Shown: positions 1 through 8,906 of the stretch, piece by piece | Layout: each line of letters opens with the position of its first letter | Numbering within the stretch: the first letter of the stretch is position 1 | Assembly (NCBI RefSeq): GCF_001620365.2 | Contig: NZ_LQMT02000002.1 | Span: 1-63,015 of the forward strand | DNA: 63,015 nt | Direction of reading: 5' to 3' | Origin: Amycolatopsis keratiniphila subsp. keratiniphila | GTDB taxonomy: Bacteria > Actinomycetota > Actinomycetes > Mycobacteriales > Pseudonocardiaceae | Program-made: the position numbers and the translations under genes | The notes under the pieces: model-generated | The model's database searches: none | What the model was told of the DNA's origin: nothing | What the model saw: the letters and a program-made list of their open reading frames with translations, nothing else

Positions 1-689
1 ACGGTTGTCATGACACGGCCGGAGGTTTCCCCCGGATTCGCCGTGCGCACGGCTGCGTCAAGCATCGCCACCGCTTCCGTCTCGGGCAGGACGTCGAGAT
101 CGATCTTCCTGGCCCCGTGCAGATCACCGAGTTTGTGTCTGCTGGTCACCAGCACACTGTGAGGGGCACTCGGCACCAGCGGCCGAACCTGGTCGGCAGA
201 CGACGCGTTGTCGACAACGACGAGCACCCGGGCCTTCCGCCCGGCGAGCTGGGATCGGTACAGCACCTCACGCGCCGGCAACGCCGGTGGGATGTGCTTG
301 GCAGCGACGCCGAGAGCCTGCAGGAGCATCGACAACGCCTCACCGGGATCGAGCCGGTTGCCCGCCGAATAGCCCTGCATGTCGACGAACAGCGCACCTC
401 CAGGAAACCACCCTGCACCGACGGCATCGTGTGCCGACTTGACCGCGAGCGTGGTCTTGCCGACCCCAGCGAGGCCGGCTACCGAAGACACCGCGACCGG
501 CGCGCCTTCCGGCGACGGCCGCAGTACATCCGCTATCCGACTGAGGTCGGCCGTCCGGCCGGTGAAGTCCGCATTGGCTGGCGGCAGTCCGGCCAACGCG
601 GCAGGCACCGCCCCGGCGACGTAGACATCCCTCGCTTGCAGCACGAAGCCAGGGACTTCTCCACCGATCTCGTTGTGCGACTCCGCCAT
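1..689 (-). CDS. NB-ARC (STAND) ATPase, N-terminal part, runs off left edge
   Basis: This is the first 229 codons of a STAND-type regulatory ATPase. The rest lies beyond the window and would be expected to hold TPR repeats. Reading from the ATG at 689 the protein begins MAESHNEIGGEVPGFVLQAR. That short VxG-VxQA lead-in is common before NB-ARC domains of actinomycete TPR proteins. It is followed by a P-loop (GLAGVGKTTLA, about residues 70-80), a Walker-B-like VLVVVDNA and the LVTSRHKL sensor motif. These show an NB-ARC ATPase that probably switches on nucleotide binding. No DNA-binding domain precedes the NTPase, so this is not a full SARP/AfsR protein. The same lead-in and P-loop pattern recurs in the broken gene near 59 kb and in the gene at the right edge. 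The family call is strong; the ligand is unknown. Confidence 0.85.
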   Translation of the reverse strand, partial: MAESHNEIGGEVPGFVLQARDVYVAGAVPAALAGLPPANADFTGRTADLSRIADVLRPSPEGAPVAVSSVAGLAGVGKTTLAVKSAHDAVGAGWFPGGALFVDMQGYSAGNRLDPGEALSMLLQALGVAAKHIPPALPAREVLYRSQLAGRKARVLVVVDNASSADQVRPLVPSAPHSVLVTSRHKLGDLHGARKIDLDVLPETEAVAMLDAAVRTANPGETSGRVMTT

Positions 690-1042
690 GCACTACTTTC
701 TACCGCCAATCTGCGGAGCCGGTGCGGGAACCAGCACCGGCGGTTCCTCGGCCACAGCCATGATCTTCACGGCGCGCATCTCCGCCAACGACTCGGAGCG
801 ACAGGCGGAGACGCGTTCCTCGACGTCGAGGACGAGGACGAGGACGAGCCCAACGTGATCAACGGCGCAAGCTCCCCGCAGTCCGCTCACGGAACCAGGA
901 AGCTACTCAATGGTTGCCACTTGACGCCGCGCAACACCACCGTAGCGATGTCGTCTCCACGCCGGACACGTCGTACGCCTAGACTTATTGACACTGCGCC
1001 AGTCCGAGGTGGCGCGGCATGACCTAGCGGAAGGCACTTTCG
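690..1042. other. Intergenic region with (GAGGAC)3 repeat and possible lsr2 promoter
   Basis: This is the divergent spacer between the NB-ARC gene and lsr2. A short simple repeat, three tandem GAGGAC units plus GAG, lies at 828-848. A TTGACA hexamer at 988-993 could be the -35 box of lsr2, but no convincing -10 box follows. On the minus strand a short frame ends three bases before the NB-ARC start codon (stop at 693-695). An internal ATG in it is preceded by GGCGGAG, so a small coupled leader peptide of about 28 residues is possible but unproven. Confidence 0.35.
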
Positions 1043-1462
1043 ATGGCACAAAAGGTATCCGTCCAAATCGTCGACGACATCGACGGTGGCGAAGCCACCC
1101 AGACCGTGCCCTTCGCGCTCGACGGCGTCACCTACGAGATCGACCTCTCCGATGACAATGCCGGCGCCCTGCGCGAAGAGCTCGAGCGCTTCATCGACGC
1201 CAGCAGGCGAGTCGGCGGACGCAAGGTGAAAGTCGCAACTGGACAGTCCACCGTGGCCGGTGGCACTGCGAAGCCCACCGACCGTGAGCGTAATCAGCGA
1301 GTCCGTGTCTGGGCGTCGGCCAACGGCTACGCGATCGCCGAACGCGGCCGCATCCCGAAAGAGATCTACGAAGCGTTCGACAGCGCGGAGTCGACCCCAG
1401 CCGAACCAGCCGCCGAACAGGCCCCCACTAAGCGCAAGCGTGCGCCTCGTAAGAAATCCTGA
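1043..1462 (+). CDS. lsr2: Lsr2, nucleoid-associated xenogeneic silencer
   Basis: Lsr2 is a small actinobacterial nucleoid protein that dimerises or oligomerises through its N-terminal half and binds the minor groove of AT-rich DNA through its C-terminal half, silencing foreign genes. The 139-residue product starts MAQKVSVQIVDDIDGG, which is diagnostic. It continues with the dimerisation region containing VTYEIDLS, then a winged C-terminal domain with the RGR hook in GYAIAERGRIP. Family members are usually about 110 residues. This one has an extra Ala/Glu-rich then Lys/Arg-rich tail ending KRKRAPRKKS, which may add non-specific DNA affinity. The gene stands alone and is followed by a strong hairpin. 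Lsr2 is relevant to the AT-richer acquired segments in this window, such as the PLP-enzyme gene near 58 kb. Confidence 0.97.
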   Translation: MAQKVSVQIVDDIDGGEATQTVPFALDGVTYEIDLSDDNAGALREELERFIDASRRVGGRKVKVATGQSTVAGGTAKPTDRERNQRVRVWASANGYAIAERGRIPKEIYEAFDSAESTPAEPAAEQAPTKRKRAPRKKS

Positions 1463-1468
1463 ACCACT

Positions 1469-1512
1469 GCCCTTGATGTCCTTCGCCCGATTCACCTGGG
1501 GGCATCAAGGGC
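1469..1512 (+). terminator. Intrinsic terminator-like hairpin after lsr2
   Basis: A perfect 10-bp stem, GCCCTTGATG at 1469-1478 pairing with CATCAAGGGC at 1503-1512, starts seven bases after the lsr2 stop codon. The 24-nt loop is long and there is no T tract, as is usual for actinomycete terminators. Confidence 0.65.
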
Positions 1513-1703
1513 GCACCAACCGTTGTAGAGATTGAGGCGCCGTGCACATAGCGTCGGACAGATTCGACTCTCTCTTGGGGTGGTGCGCACGGCATGCCCC
1601 TGTTGCCGCGGCTAACCCCCCGGCACTGTTGCGGGAGCGCAGTACCTCGGCCCGAAGACGTTCCCCTCACTTATTACAATCGTCCGCAACGCTCACGACC
1701 CTG

Positions 1704-2372
1704 TCAAACGCACAAGCCTGTGCGCCATGCCCAGGCCGCGATCTCCACGCGATTGCGCACCGCGAGTTTGCGCTGCACGTTCGCCAGGTGCGTCTTGACC
1801 GTCGCCTGGCTCACGAACAGGTCGGTGGCGATCTCGCTGTTCGTCCGGCCCTGCGCCACCTGGCGGACCACGTCGAGTTCGCGCTCGGTCAGCGGTTCGG
1901 CAGGCGCGGCGTCGGGGGTGGCCTTGTCCGTGCGGTCGAGCGCGAAGTGGGCCAGCAGGCGGGTGGTCACCGTCGGGGAGATCAACGTCGCGCCCGCCGA
2001 CGTGGCGCGGACGGCCTCCACCAGCAGCGCGGGCGACATGTCCTTGAGCAGGAAGCCGCAGGCACCGTTGCGCAGCGCGCGGTAGACGTACTCGTCGAGG
2101 TCGAACGTGGTCGCGATGAGGACGTTCAACGGGTTGAGTACGCCGGGGCCTGCCAGCAGCCGGGTCGCCTGCAGGCCGTCGAGCTTGGGCATCCGGATGT
2201 CGAGCAGGCAGACGTCCGGGCGCAGCCTGCGCGCCTCGTCGACGGCGGACTGGCCGTCGCCGACCGAGGCGACGACCTCGATGTCCGGTTGGGAAGCCAG
2301 GATCATCCCGAACGCCGAGCGCATCATCTCCTGGTCGTCGGCGATCAACACACGGGTGCTCATCCGCGTCAT
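1704..2372 (-). CDS. NarL/LuxR-family response regulator
   Basis: This is the DNA-binding half of a two-component system. The 222-residue product has an N-terminal receiver domain with acidic pocket ADD (residues 11-13), phospho-acceptor Asp58 in CLLDIRMP and conserved Lys110 in GFLLKD. A C-terminal LuxR helix-turn-helix spans roughly residues 155-215 (LTERELDVVRQVAQG, then SQATVKTHL). I chose the ATG at 2372 because it overlaps the stop codon of the upstream sensor kinase as ATGA, the usual translational coupling; an internal ATG at 2363 is the alternative. The divergent ABC transporter is a likely target, as in many actinomycete envelope-stress or peptide-resistance modules, but that is inferred from position only. 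Confidence 0.95.
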   Translation of the reverse strand: MTRMSTRVLIADDQEMMRSAFGMILASQPDIEVVASVGDGQSAVDEARRLRPDVCLLDIRMPKLDGLQATRLLAGPGVLNPLNVLIATTFDLDEYVYRALRNGACGFLLKDMSPALLVEAVRATSAGATLISPTVTTRLLAHFALDRTDKATPDAAPAEPLTERELDVVRQVAQGRTNSEIATDLFVSQATVKTHLANVQRKLAVRNRVEIAAWAWRTGLCV

Positions 2373-3550
2373 GATGGCAGAGCCGAGGTCAACGGCAGCG
2401 TCGCGGCCACGCGCCAGCCGTCGTCCACCGGCCCGGAGGTCAGCGTCCCGCCGACCGCCTCGACGCGCTCGCCCAGTCCGACGAGACCGAACCCGCCGCC
2501 GGACGAACCGGGTTTGGCCGCGCCATCGTTGCGCACCACGATCTCCAGCATGTCGTCGGGCAGCGTGCGCGCGCCGACCTCGACCCCGGTGGTGCCTTCC
2601 GCGTGCCGCAACACATTCGTGAGCGATTCCTGGACGACGTGGTGCACGGCGTTGAGCACGTGCGGGACGAGGTGGGTTGTGGCGAGCGCCTCGTCGATCT
2701 CCACCCGTACTGGCGGGCCGACGAAGTCGCGGGCCGGCTCGGACAGCACCGCGCCGAGTGGCTTTCGCACCGGGATCGGCTGGTCGTCGCGCAGCACCGC
2801 GATCATCCCGCGCATCGACGCCAGCGCCTGCGAGCCCGCCTTCTCGATGCCGGCCAGCATCGCGTCGAGCGCCTCCGGGGTCGGCCGGTTCCCGGCTGCC
2901 GTGGTGTAGCGGACGGCCTGCGCCTGCGCGACGATCGCGGTCACATGGTGGGCGACGAAGTCGTGCAGATCGCGGGCGTAGGTGAGGCGCTGCAGCTGTT
3001 TGGCCAGCTCGTGGCCGTCGGCGCGGCGCTGGTCGTGCAAGCGCAGGTACAACCCGAGCAGGACCACCACGGCCGTCGCCAAGGAGGTCAGGATGACGAA
3101 GACCTCGAGCTCGGGCTTTTCGATCGTGTAGCACCGGGTCGGCAGCGTCACGATCGTCAAGGCCTGCAACGGGACGAGCAGCGCCGAGCGCCGGGGTGGC
3201 AGTTCGATGATCACCCGTGTCATCAGGCAGGCGAGCGCGATCGTCTCGACCAGGCCGTAGGTGTTGTCCAAGCCGTCCGGCAGTGCCGCGCAGAGCAGCG
3301 TGAAGGCGATCGAGACACCGCACGCTTCGACGAGCACGACCGGGCGCAGCGTGGGCATGGCCAGCACGGCCACCTGCACCAGCCCGCAGATGGCCAGTCC
3401 GATCCCGGTGGCCGGGGTTTCCGCGCTGGTGCCTTCGAGCACCGCGAGCGTGGCCGCCGTGAGCAGCCCCAGCGCCAGCGCGCCGCGCTGAATCCAGGTG
3501 AGCCTTGCGAATGTCGCCAGCATGGCTGCCACGTTAGGACAGTTCTCCAA
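2369..3550 (-). CDS. HisKA_3-type sensor histidine kinase, membrane
   Basis: This is the sensor kinase partner of the response regulator that follows it with a 4-bp overlap. The 393-residue protein begins with several hydrophobic segments between about residues 20 and 170, with no large extracellular loop, so it probably senses within the membrane. The dimerisation and phosphoacceptor region reads RDLHDFVAHHVTAIV with His196. The HATPase domain has an N-box-like VQESLTNVLRHA and a GLVGLGERV glycine loop. A downstream ATG at codon 10 (MLATFARL) is an equally plausible start. The 84-bp gap to the divergent ABC transporter gene must hold both promoters. Confidence 0.93.
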   Translation of the reverse strand: MENCPNVAAMLATFARLTWIQRGALALGLLTAATLAVLEGTSAETPATGIGLAICGLVQVAVLAMPTLRPVVLVEACGVSIAFTLLCAALPDGLDNTYGLVETIALACLMTRVIIELPPRRSALLVPLQALTIVTLPTRCYTIEKPELEVFVILTSLATAVVVLLGLYLRLHDQRRADGHELAKQLQRLTYARDLHDFVAHHVTAIVAQAQAVRYTTAAGNRPTPEALDAMLAGIEKAGSQALASMRGMIAVLRDDQPIPVRKPLGAVLSEPARDFVGPPVRVEIDEALATTHLVPHVLNAVHHVVQESLTNVLRHAEGTTGVEVGARTLPDDMLEIVVRNDGAAKPGSSGGGFGLVGLGERVEAVGGTLTSGPVDDGWRVAATLPLTSALPS

Positions 3551-3634
3551 GGACAGTCCTCATTCGTTCGGCCGAGCACGTCCAGGTTCACTCGGCAGTT
3601 TGGTTGAGCCGGAAAACTCTGCCGACCGCGAACC

Positions 3635-4387
3635 ATGTGGACCATGAACGAACACGCTGTCGCCGAAGTGGAGCAACTCAGCAAGGTCTATGGCACCGGC
3701 GGTGCCGCCGTGGTCGCGCTGTCCGAGGTGTCGGTGCGCTTCCGCCGTGGCGAATTCGCCGCGATCATGGGCCCGTCCGGCTCCGGCAAGTCCACTTTCA
3801 TGCATTGCCTCGCCGGGCTGGACACGCCCACCTCCGGCAAGGCCCGTATCGCGGGTGTCGACCTCGGCTCGCTGAACGACGAGCAGCTGACCCAGGTCCG
3901 CCGCGAGAAGATCGGGTTCGTCTTCCAGTCGTTCAACCTGCTGCCCACGTTGAGCGCCTGGGAGAACATCACGCTGCCGTTGTCGTTGTCCGGCAAGAAA
4001 CCCGACCGTGCCTGGACCGACCAGGTCATCGAGGCGATGGGCCTCAAGGACCGGCTCGACCACCGGCCGGCGCAGCTTTCGGGCGGTCAGCAGCAGCGTG
4101 TCGCGTGCGCGCGTGCGCTGATCACGCGGCCGGAGATCGTCGTCGCAGATGAGCCGACCGGCAACCTGGATTCCCGGTCAGGCGCGCAGATCCTCTCGCT
4201 GCTGCAGCGCTGCGCACGGCAGTGGCAGCAGACGGTGCTGATGGTCACACACGACCCGATCGCCGCTGGCTACGCGGACCGCGTGCTGTTCCTCGCCGAC
4301 GGCCGCCTGGTCGACGAGATGACCCAGCCGACACCCGGCCGGGTGCTCGACCGCATGCGCCGGTTCGACACGCAGGCGGTGGGCTGA
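3635..4387 (+). CDS. ABC transporter ATP-binding protein, MacB/LolD-like
   Basis: This is the ATPase subunit that powers the FtsX-type permease encoded immediately downstream. The 250-residue protein has a Walker A motif GPSGSGKS (residues 46-53), a Q-loop in FVFQSFNLLPT, the signature LSGGQQQRVACARAL, Walker B VVADEPTGNLD and a switch His in VMVTHD. The pattern matches LolD/MacB/FtsE-type mechanotransmission ATPases. An ATG at 3644 (MNEHAVAEVEQ) is an alternative start. Its stop codon overlaps the permease start by one base (TGATG), so the two are coupled. It is divergent from the two-component genes, which probably regulate it. Confidence 0.95.
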   Translation: MWTMNEHAVAEVEQLSKVYGTGGAAVVALSEVSVRFRRGEFAAIMGPSGSGKSTFMHCLAGLDTPTSGKARIAGVDLGSLNDEQLTQVRREKIGFVFQSFNLLPTLSAWENITLPLSLSGKKPDRAWTDQVIEAMGLKDRLDHRPAQLSGGQQQRVACARALITRPEIVVADEPTGNLDSRSGAQILSLLQRCARQWQQTVLMVTHDPIAAGYADRVLFLADGRLVDEMTQPTPGRVLDRMRRFDTQAVG

Positions 4388-6828
4388 TGTTCCGGCTGGC
4401 ATTCCGCTCGATACTGGCGCACAAGGCCAGGTACCTGTTGCCCGCGCTCGGCGTGGTGCTCGGGGTCGCGTTCGTCGTCGGCTCGCTGCTCTACGGCGAC
4501 GCGGTCAAGTCCTCGATCGAACGCGCCCAGCTCCGCGCGCAGGCCGACGTCGCGGTCAAGGTGGCGCCGGAGCGCTACAGCACGCCGATGGGTGACGACG
4601 TCGTCGGTCAACTCCAAGGCCTGCCAGGAGTCGCCGCGGTCCGGCCGATCGCCGACGGCCGCGCGTTCCTCGTCGGCAAGGACGGCGCGCTCGTCGGGCT
4701 GCCCGACCGCGCGGTCGGCGTCAGCTACGACCCCGCCCGCTTCCCGCTGCGCGCCGGGAAGGCGCCGGCCGGTCCCGACGAGGTCGCCGTCGACGAACTC
4801 GCCGCCAAGAAGGCCAGCCTCGGAGCCGGCGATCAGGTGAGCGTGATCGTCAAGGGCGTGGTGCGCCAAGTGCGGCTCGTCGGGGTGTTCGCGGGCGACG
4901 ACGCGCGGCTGGCCTCGGGCGGCACGCTCGTCGCGTTCGAGATGAAGACCGCGGTGGCGCAGTTCGCGCACGTTCCGGGTAGCTACTCGGCGATCGACCT
5001 GGTGGCCGCGCCCGGCGTCAGCCAGGACACGCTCGCCAACAGTGTCACCGCGATCCTGCCGGAGAAGCAGTTCTCGATCGAGACGGGCAACCAGCTCAAC
5101 ACCCCGCGCAGCGACAACAAGATCACCGAGATCCTGCTGATCTTCGCGGCCGTGGCCCTGTTCGTCGCGGTCTTCCTGGTGGCGAACACGTTCACCATGC
5201 TCGCCGCGGCCCGCGCCCGCGAGAACGCGCTCCTGCGCGCGGTCGGCGCGTCGCGGAAGTACGTGCTGCGCACGGTGCTCGCCGAGGCGACCGTGCTCGG
5301 CCTGATCGCTACGGTGCTCGGGTACCTGCTCGGCATCGGCGCCGCGCTCCTGCTCAACCGCGCGTTCGCGGTCATCAACGGACCCGGCGTGCCGCTGCAG
5401 GTGTTCAGCATCGGCGCGCTGTGCGCGGCCATCGGGGTCGGCGTCGGCGTGACCACGGTCACCGCGTACATCCCCGCACGGCGAGCGGCCGCGATCCCGC
5501 CGATCGCGGCACTGCGCACGGGGGTCTCGCCGACCGCGAAGTCGTTGCGCCGCAGGAACATCATCGGCCTCGTCGGCACGCTGCTGGGCGCCGCGATCAC
5601 CGTGGCAGGCATCCAGGCCGAGGACCTGATCTACCTGGGCGCGCCGGTGACCATGCTCGGCCTGATCATCCTGACGCCGTGGTTCAGCCTCGGCCTGACC
5701 AAGATCCTGCGCGGGCCACTCACCCGGCTGGCCGGGATGCGCGGCACGCTGGCCGTGGAGAACACCCGCCGCAACCCGCGCCGGACCGCCGCCACCGCGG
5801 CGTCGCTGATGATCGGCCTGTCCGTGTGCGCCGCGGTCACCGTGCCCATCGCCTCGGTCGCCGCGGCGAGCGCGAAGATGTCGGCGACCGTCGACAAGGC
5901 CGACATCGAAGTCACCACGATCGACTGGGCCGACCTGTCCGCGAAGACCGCCACGGACATCGCCAAGGTGCCAGGCGTCCAGTCGGTCACTCCGCTGTCC
6001 CCGGTCGCCATCCAGCTGGACGACGGCGGGTTCCTCAACCCCACCGGCGTGGATCCCCGGAGCGTCACCGACTTCTTCCCGCTCAAGATCAAGCAGGGCA
6101 CACTCGACCAGCTGGCGACGGGCCTCGCGGTCTCGGAGCAGCTGGCGGCCGCATACGGCTGGACCATCGGCTCGGTAGTTTCCGGCACTTTCAAGGCGAA
6201 CTCCGGCGACTCACCGGCATCACTGCCGATCGTGGCCATCTACGAGGCCTCGGAGTCAGGCGAGCGGGCACTGATCGCCGTGCCGAAGGACGCCGCGCCA
6301 CAGAAGATCCTGGTGAAAACGGCCCAGGACGCGTCGACGGTCAGCAAGGCGATCCAGCACGCACTCGCCAACCCGACACTGGTGGTCCAGACGAAAGCCG
6401 AGGTCGCCGAGGCGGCGGGCGCGAAGGCGGCGGTCTTCCTGAACATCCTGTACGCGTTGCTGAGCGTTTCGGTGCTAATCGGCGCGCTCGGCGTGGTGAA
6501 CACGATGACGATGTCCACTTTGGAGCGAGTGCGCGAGATCGGCCTGCTGCGCGCGGTCGGCCTCGGCCGCAAGCAGGTCGGCTCGGTGCTCCGGCTGGAG
6601 TCGGTGATCATCGCGATGCTGGGCGCGCTCATCGGGCTAGTCGCGGGCTGTGCGCTCGGCGCGGCCGTGGTGCTGAGCGTCGGGAAGCTGACGCTGGTAC
6701 TGCCTTGGGACCGGCTGGGCGTCTTCGTGCTGCTGACCGTCGCGATCGGCATCCTGGCCTCGCTCTGGCCCGCCCGCAAAGCGGCCCAGACGCCGATCCT
6801 GACCGCCATCCACGCCGACACCGAGTAA
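4387..6828 (+). CDS. FtsX/MacB-type ABC transporter permease (two FtsX domains)
   Basis: This is the membrane subunit of the ABC transporter. The 813-residue protein starts MFRLAFRSILAHKARYLLP with an N-terminal transmembrane helix, then an extracytoplasmic MacB-like domain of roughly 200 residues. A three-helix FtsX core follows (near ILLIFAAVALFVAVFLVANT), then a linker and a second copy of the same layout ending with NILYALLSVSVLIGALGVVNT and two further helices. This duplicated 8-10 helix form is the usual actinobacterial type. Such systems extrude antimicrobial peptides or move lipids or lipoproteins; the substrate cannot be read from sequence. Its stop codon is two bases before a large inverted-repeat element that may end transcription. 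Confidence 0.93.
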   Translation: MFRLAFRSILAHKARYLLPALGVVLGVAFVVGSLLYGDAVKSSIERAQLRAQADVAVKVAPERYSTPMGDDVVGQLQGLPGVAAVRPIADGRAFLVGKDGALVGLPDRAVGVSYDPARFPLRAGKAPAGPDEVAVDELAAKKASLGAGDQVSVIVKGVVRQVRLVGVFAGDDARLASGGTLVAFEMKTAVAQFAHVPGSYSAIDLVAAPGVSQDTLANSVTAILPEKQFSIETGNQLNTPRSDNKITEILLIFAAVALFVAVFLVANTFTMLAAARARENALLRAVGASRKYVLRTVLAEATVLGLIATVLGYLLGIGAALLLNRAFAVINGPGVPLQVFSIGALCAAIGVGVGVTTVTAYIPARRAAAIPPIAALRTGVSPTAKSLRRRNIIGLVGTLLGAAITVAGIQAEDLIYLGAPVTMLGLIILTPWFSLGLTKILRGPLTRLAGMRGTLAVENTRRNPRRTAATAASLMIGLSVCAAVTVPIASVAAASAKMSATVDKADIEVTTIDWADLSAKTATDIAKVPGVQSVTPLSPVAIQLDDGGFLNPTGVDPRSVTDFFPLKIKQGTLDQLATGLAVSEQLAAAYGWTIGSVVSGTFKANSGDSPASLPIVAIYEASESGERALIAVPKDAAPQKILVKTAQDASTVSKAIQHALANPTLVVQTKAEVAEAAGAKAAVFLNILYALLSVSVLIGALGVVNTMTMSTLERVREIGLLRAVGLGRKQVGSVLRLESVIIAMLGALIGLVAGCALGAAVVLSVGKLTLVLPWDRLGVFVLLTVAIGILASLWPARKAAQTPILTAIHADTE

Positions 6829-6830
6829 GG

Positions 6831-7034
6831 GGTCGTGAGTGTTGCGGGCGGTGAGAACCGGCGATATTTGGTGACCTACGGGGCCATGCTCATCGGGATT
6901 CGCACGGCGAGGGCCGGACCGCCGGAGTTGCGCTAGAGGTGACAAGGGCCGCCCTTGTTTCGCCAGCACCGCGGATTCCGCCGCAGGTGACCAAAATACA
7001 GGTCGGCCAGAACCACCCGTACCACTCACGACCC
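6831..7034. repeat. 204-bp inverted-repeat (MITE-like) element
   Basis: The outer 11 bp are perfect inverted repeats: GGTCGTGAGTG at 6831-6841 and CACTCACGACC at 7024-7034. Similarity continues inward for about 55 bp on each side, including TATTTGGTGACCT near 6864 against AGGTGACCAAAATA near 6987. Near the centre is a 17-bp palindrome, ACAAGGGC-C-GCCCTTGT, at 6942-6958. The segment codes for nothing convincing and begins two bases after the permease stop codon. It looks like a small non-autonomous or dispersed palindromic repeat and could fold into a long cruciform or act as a terminator. Confidence 0.7.
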
Positions 7035-7518
7035 GTGATCAGTGGATCACCGACGCCACCCCGGTGCCCTGCGGGATGTCACGATGACCGTTGACACGGA
7101 GCGGGTACCGCGGCCCTCGCCGCCAGATGCGCCCTGGCTCCCGCCGCCCCTACCGCGATAGACTCGTACGACGTACATCATGAGACGAATTGGGCACTCG
7201 CCGCGACGCAATCCGACCGATTAAGGCTGTGCGTACGGCCGCGGAGCGAGCCACCCGGCCTGTTGTCACCACGCAGGCAAGGGAGAGGCCGACTTGCCCA
7301 ACCCGACCGGGCATTACAACAACGAATGGACGTCCTTTGTCACCAGAGGATGGGTTTGCGAGAAGCAGCACCGCAATTCCGCGCGCCCAGTAAGCGCTTA
7401 CTTCCGAACCTAGGCGCGACTCGAAACTCGGGGAATCTCCCTGATGCGCCCGCCACCGACCACCGCGAGAGTGAAACATGATCGTTTTGCGCTCGCGACA
7501 AGAGGAGGACAGCACACA
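7035..7518. other. Non-coding stretch with short perfect hairpin
   Basis: I see no supported gene here. GTGATC-AGTG-GATCAC at 7036-7051 is a perfect 6-bp stem-loop adjoining the inverted-repeat element. The rest is the upstream region of the gene at 7519, with an AGGAGG ribosome-binding site at 7503-7508. Confidence 0.4.
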
Positions 7519-8121
7519 GTGACTTCACCCGCTGAGCAGCTCGAAACCGCTCTCACCGCGACCTTGGAGGAGAAGGCCGCACGAGGCTGCACAAAGGATC
7601 TGCTTCCCACTCAGGGATGGCACCCCGGGGCCAGAGTCGGAGCCACCGCCGAACGTGGCGCGCTCCTCGCCTACAACGACAACGGAGCCGACGGAATCTG
7701 CAATCTCGAAAACAGCCAAGGGACATGGTTGAATCTGGCACCAGCTGGCCACGACCGGGATTTTACTCGGCGTCCATATTCGGTCTGGCAATGGCGGCCG
7801 GCCTTCAACGGGGACACCGTTTGGGTGCTCGGAGCCCTCGCCCCCGAAGCGGTCCGACTGGAGCTGATCGCTGGCCACACTGTGGCCGAAGCCGATGTCG
7901 TGGAGGGGACCTTCGCCGCTGAAATAGTGGTGGACATGGTCAGTCTCCGCGACGCGCGCGGAAGACTCGAAGCTCACGAGGCCGCGTCCGAAGAGAGCCG
8001 CGCCGAGTTCGAAAAGATCCTGGCGGACGGGCGCAGGGAAATAGAGCAAGTCAAAGTCAGGGTCTACGACAGTGCCGGCACGGTTCTCTATGACGGGGCG
8101 GCGGTCAACGCCACCGACTAG
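7519..8121 (+). CDS. Conserved-looking hypothetical protein
   Basis: I do not recognise this family. I chose the GTG at 7519 because it sits ten bases after a perfect AGGAGG; a longer frame upstream lacks such a site. The 200-residue product starts MTSPAEQLETALTATLEEKA and has no signal peptide or membrane segment. A Trp-rich region (SVWQWRPAFNGDTVWVLGA) is followed by a charged helical stretch (ARGRLEAHEAASEESRAEFEKI, about residues 135-160) that may be coiled coil. Good ribosome-binding site and actinomycete-like composition support a real gene. It stands alone between non-coding DNA and a decayed gene. Confidence 0.65.
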   Translation: MTSPAEQLETALTATLEEKAARGCTKDLLPTQGWHPGARVGATAERGALLAYNDNGADGICNLENSQGTWLNLAPAGHDRDFTRRPYSVWQWRPAFNGDTVWVLGALAPEAVRLELIAGHTVAEADVVEGTFAAEIVVDMVSLRDARGRLEAHEAASEESRAEFEKILADGRREIEQVKVRVYDSAGTVLYDGAAVNATD

Positions 8122-8368
8122 GCAAGTCAGTTCGATGGACTGCCCGGACGGGGAGCCCATCGAACTGGCAGCATCCTGGACCAGACCGTCCTCAGCGGGC
8201 CCGAGCGGCACCGACGCGGTTGCTCATCAACGAGCTCGTGTATCCCCGTCCGGTAGTGCACGACTACGCGACGCAAATCCGTGTCGTCGTTCCACATCCG
8301 ACGTACGGCGGTACACATCTACCTCCGCCGCGATCGCGGCCACGCTGGTCGTGGCATCGTCGGCGAGC

Positions 8369-8650
8369 ATGCGCGCCGACGGTCAGTACGCCACCTTCGC
8401 GATCAAGGCGATCCCGGACTACACCGGCGGCCTGCGCGTCTGCGACCTGATCCGCACACAGATCACTGACATCGACATCAAGTGGGCCTGGCAAGGCCCA
8501 GCGCGACTGCACCTTGCCGAACACGTCATGGCACCACTGGCCGACCTGCCCGTACACCAGGTCATCTCAGCCTCCCACATCCTGACCGATCTCACCCTCG
8601 CCCCCGCGACACCGGTGCACGACTACCTCGACCAGGCAAAACGCCCTTAA
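8369..8650 (+). pseudogene. Acetoacetate decarboxylase family, C-terminal remnant
   Basis: The frame encodes about 93 residues that align well with the C-terminal third of acetoacetate decarboxylase: AIKAIPDYTGGLRVCDLI, ITDI...AWQGPARLHL, VMAPLADLPVHQVISASHIL and a terminal VHDYL. The enzyme family is about 245 residues long, and its Schiff-base lysine lies in the N-terminal part, which is absent. The 250 bp upstream do not encode the missing part in any frame. I therefore call a truncated gene, probably cut by a deletion. A divergent full-length short homologue is unlikely because the active site would be missing. Confidence 0.7.
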
Positions 8651-8906
8651 GGACCTACAAGCGTCCGCGCCAACAGCAGTGCCCCTTCAAGCCCATGGCC
8701 CCTCAGTGACGTATAGCCCGAGCCCACGTGCCGACGGTGTACGCGTTTGTCAACACGGGTCCCCGACCAGTGAGTTCCCCTAAGCAACTTCTAGCAGCGG
8801 CCGAAGGCCAAACTCTGCCGGAATGCCGTCCGATAGGTACGGTCAGCGATCGTCCGCCCCCCAGCAACGCGAATTCGCGTTGTCGACACCCCTGGAGCAG
8901 ACTCTG

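Noticed and set aside
828..848. (GAGGAC)3 tandem considered as a regulator-binding array
   Set aside because: Too short and simple to support more than a low-complexity repeat.
1542..2909. A 455-codon plus-strand frame over the response regulator and kinase
   Set aside because: Antisense shadow of a two-component pair with all expected motifs.
5421..6854. A 477-codon frame within the FtsX permease gene
   Set aside because: It overlaps the permease in another forward frame and is Arg/His-rich; no ribosome site.
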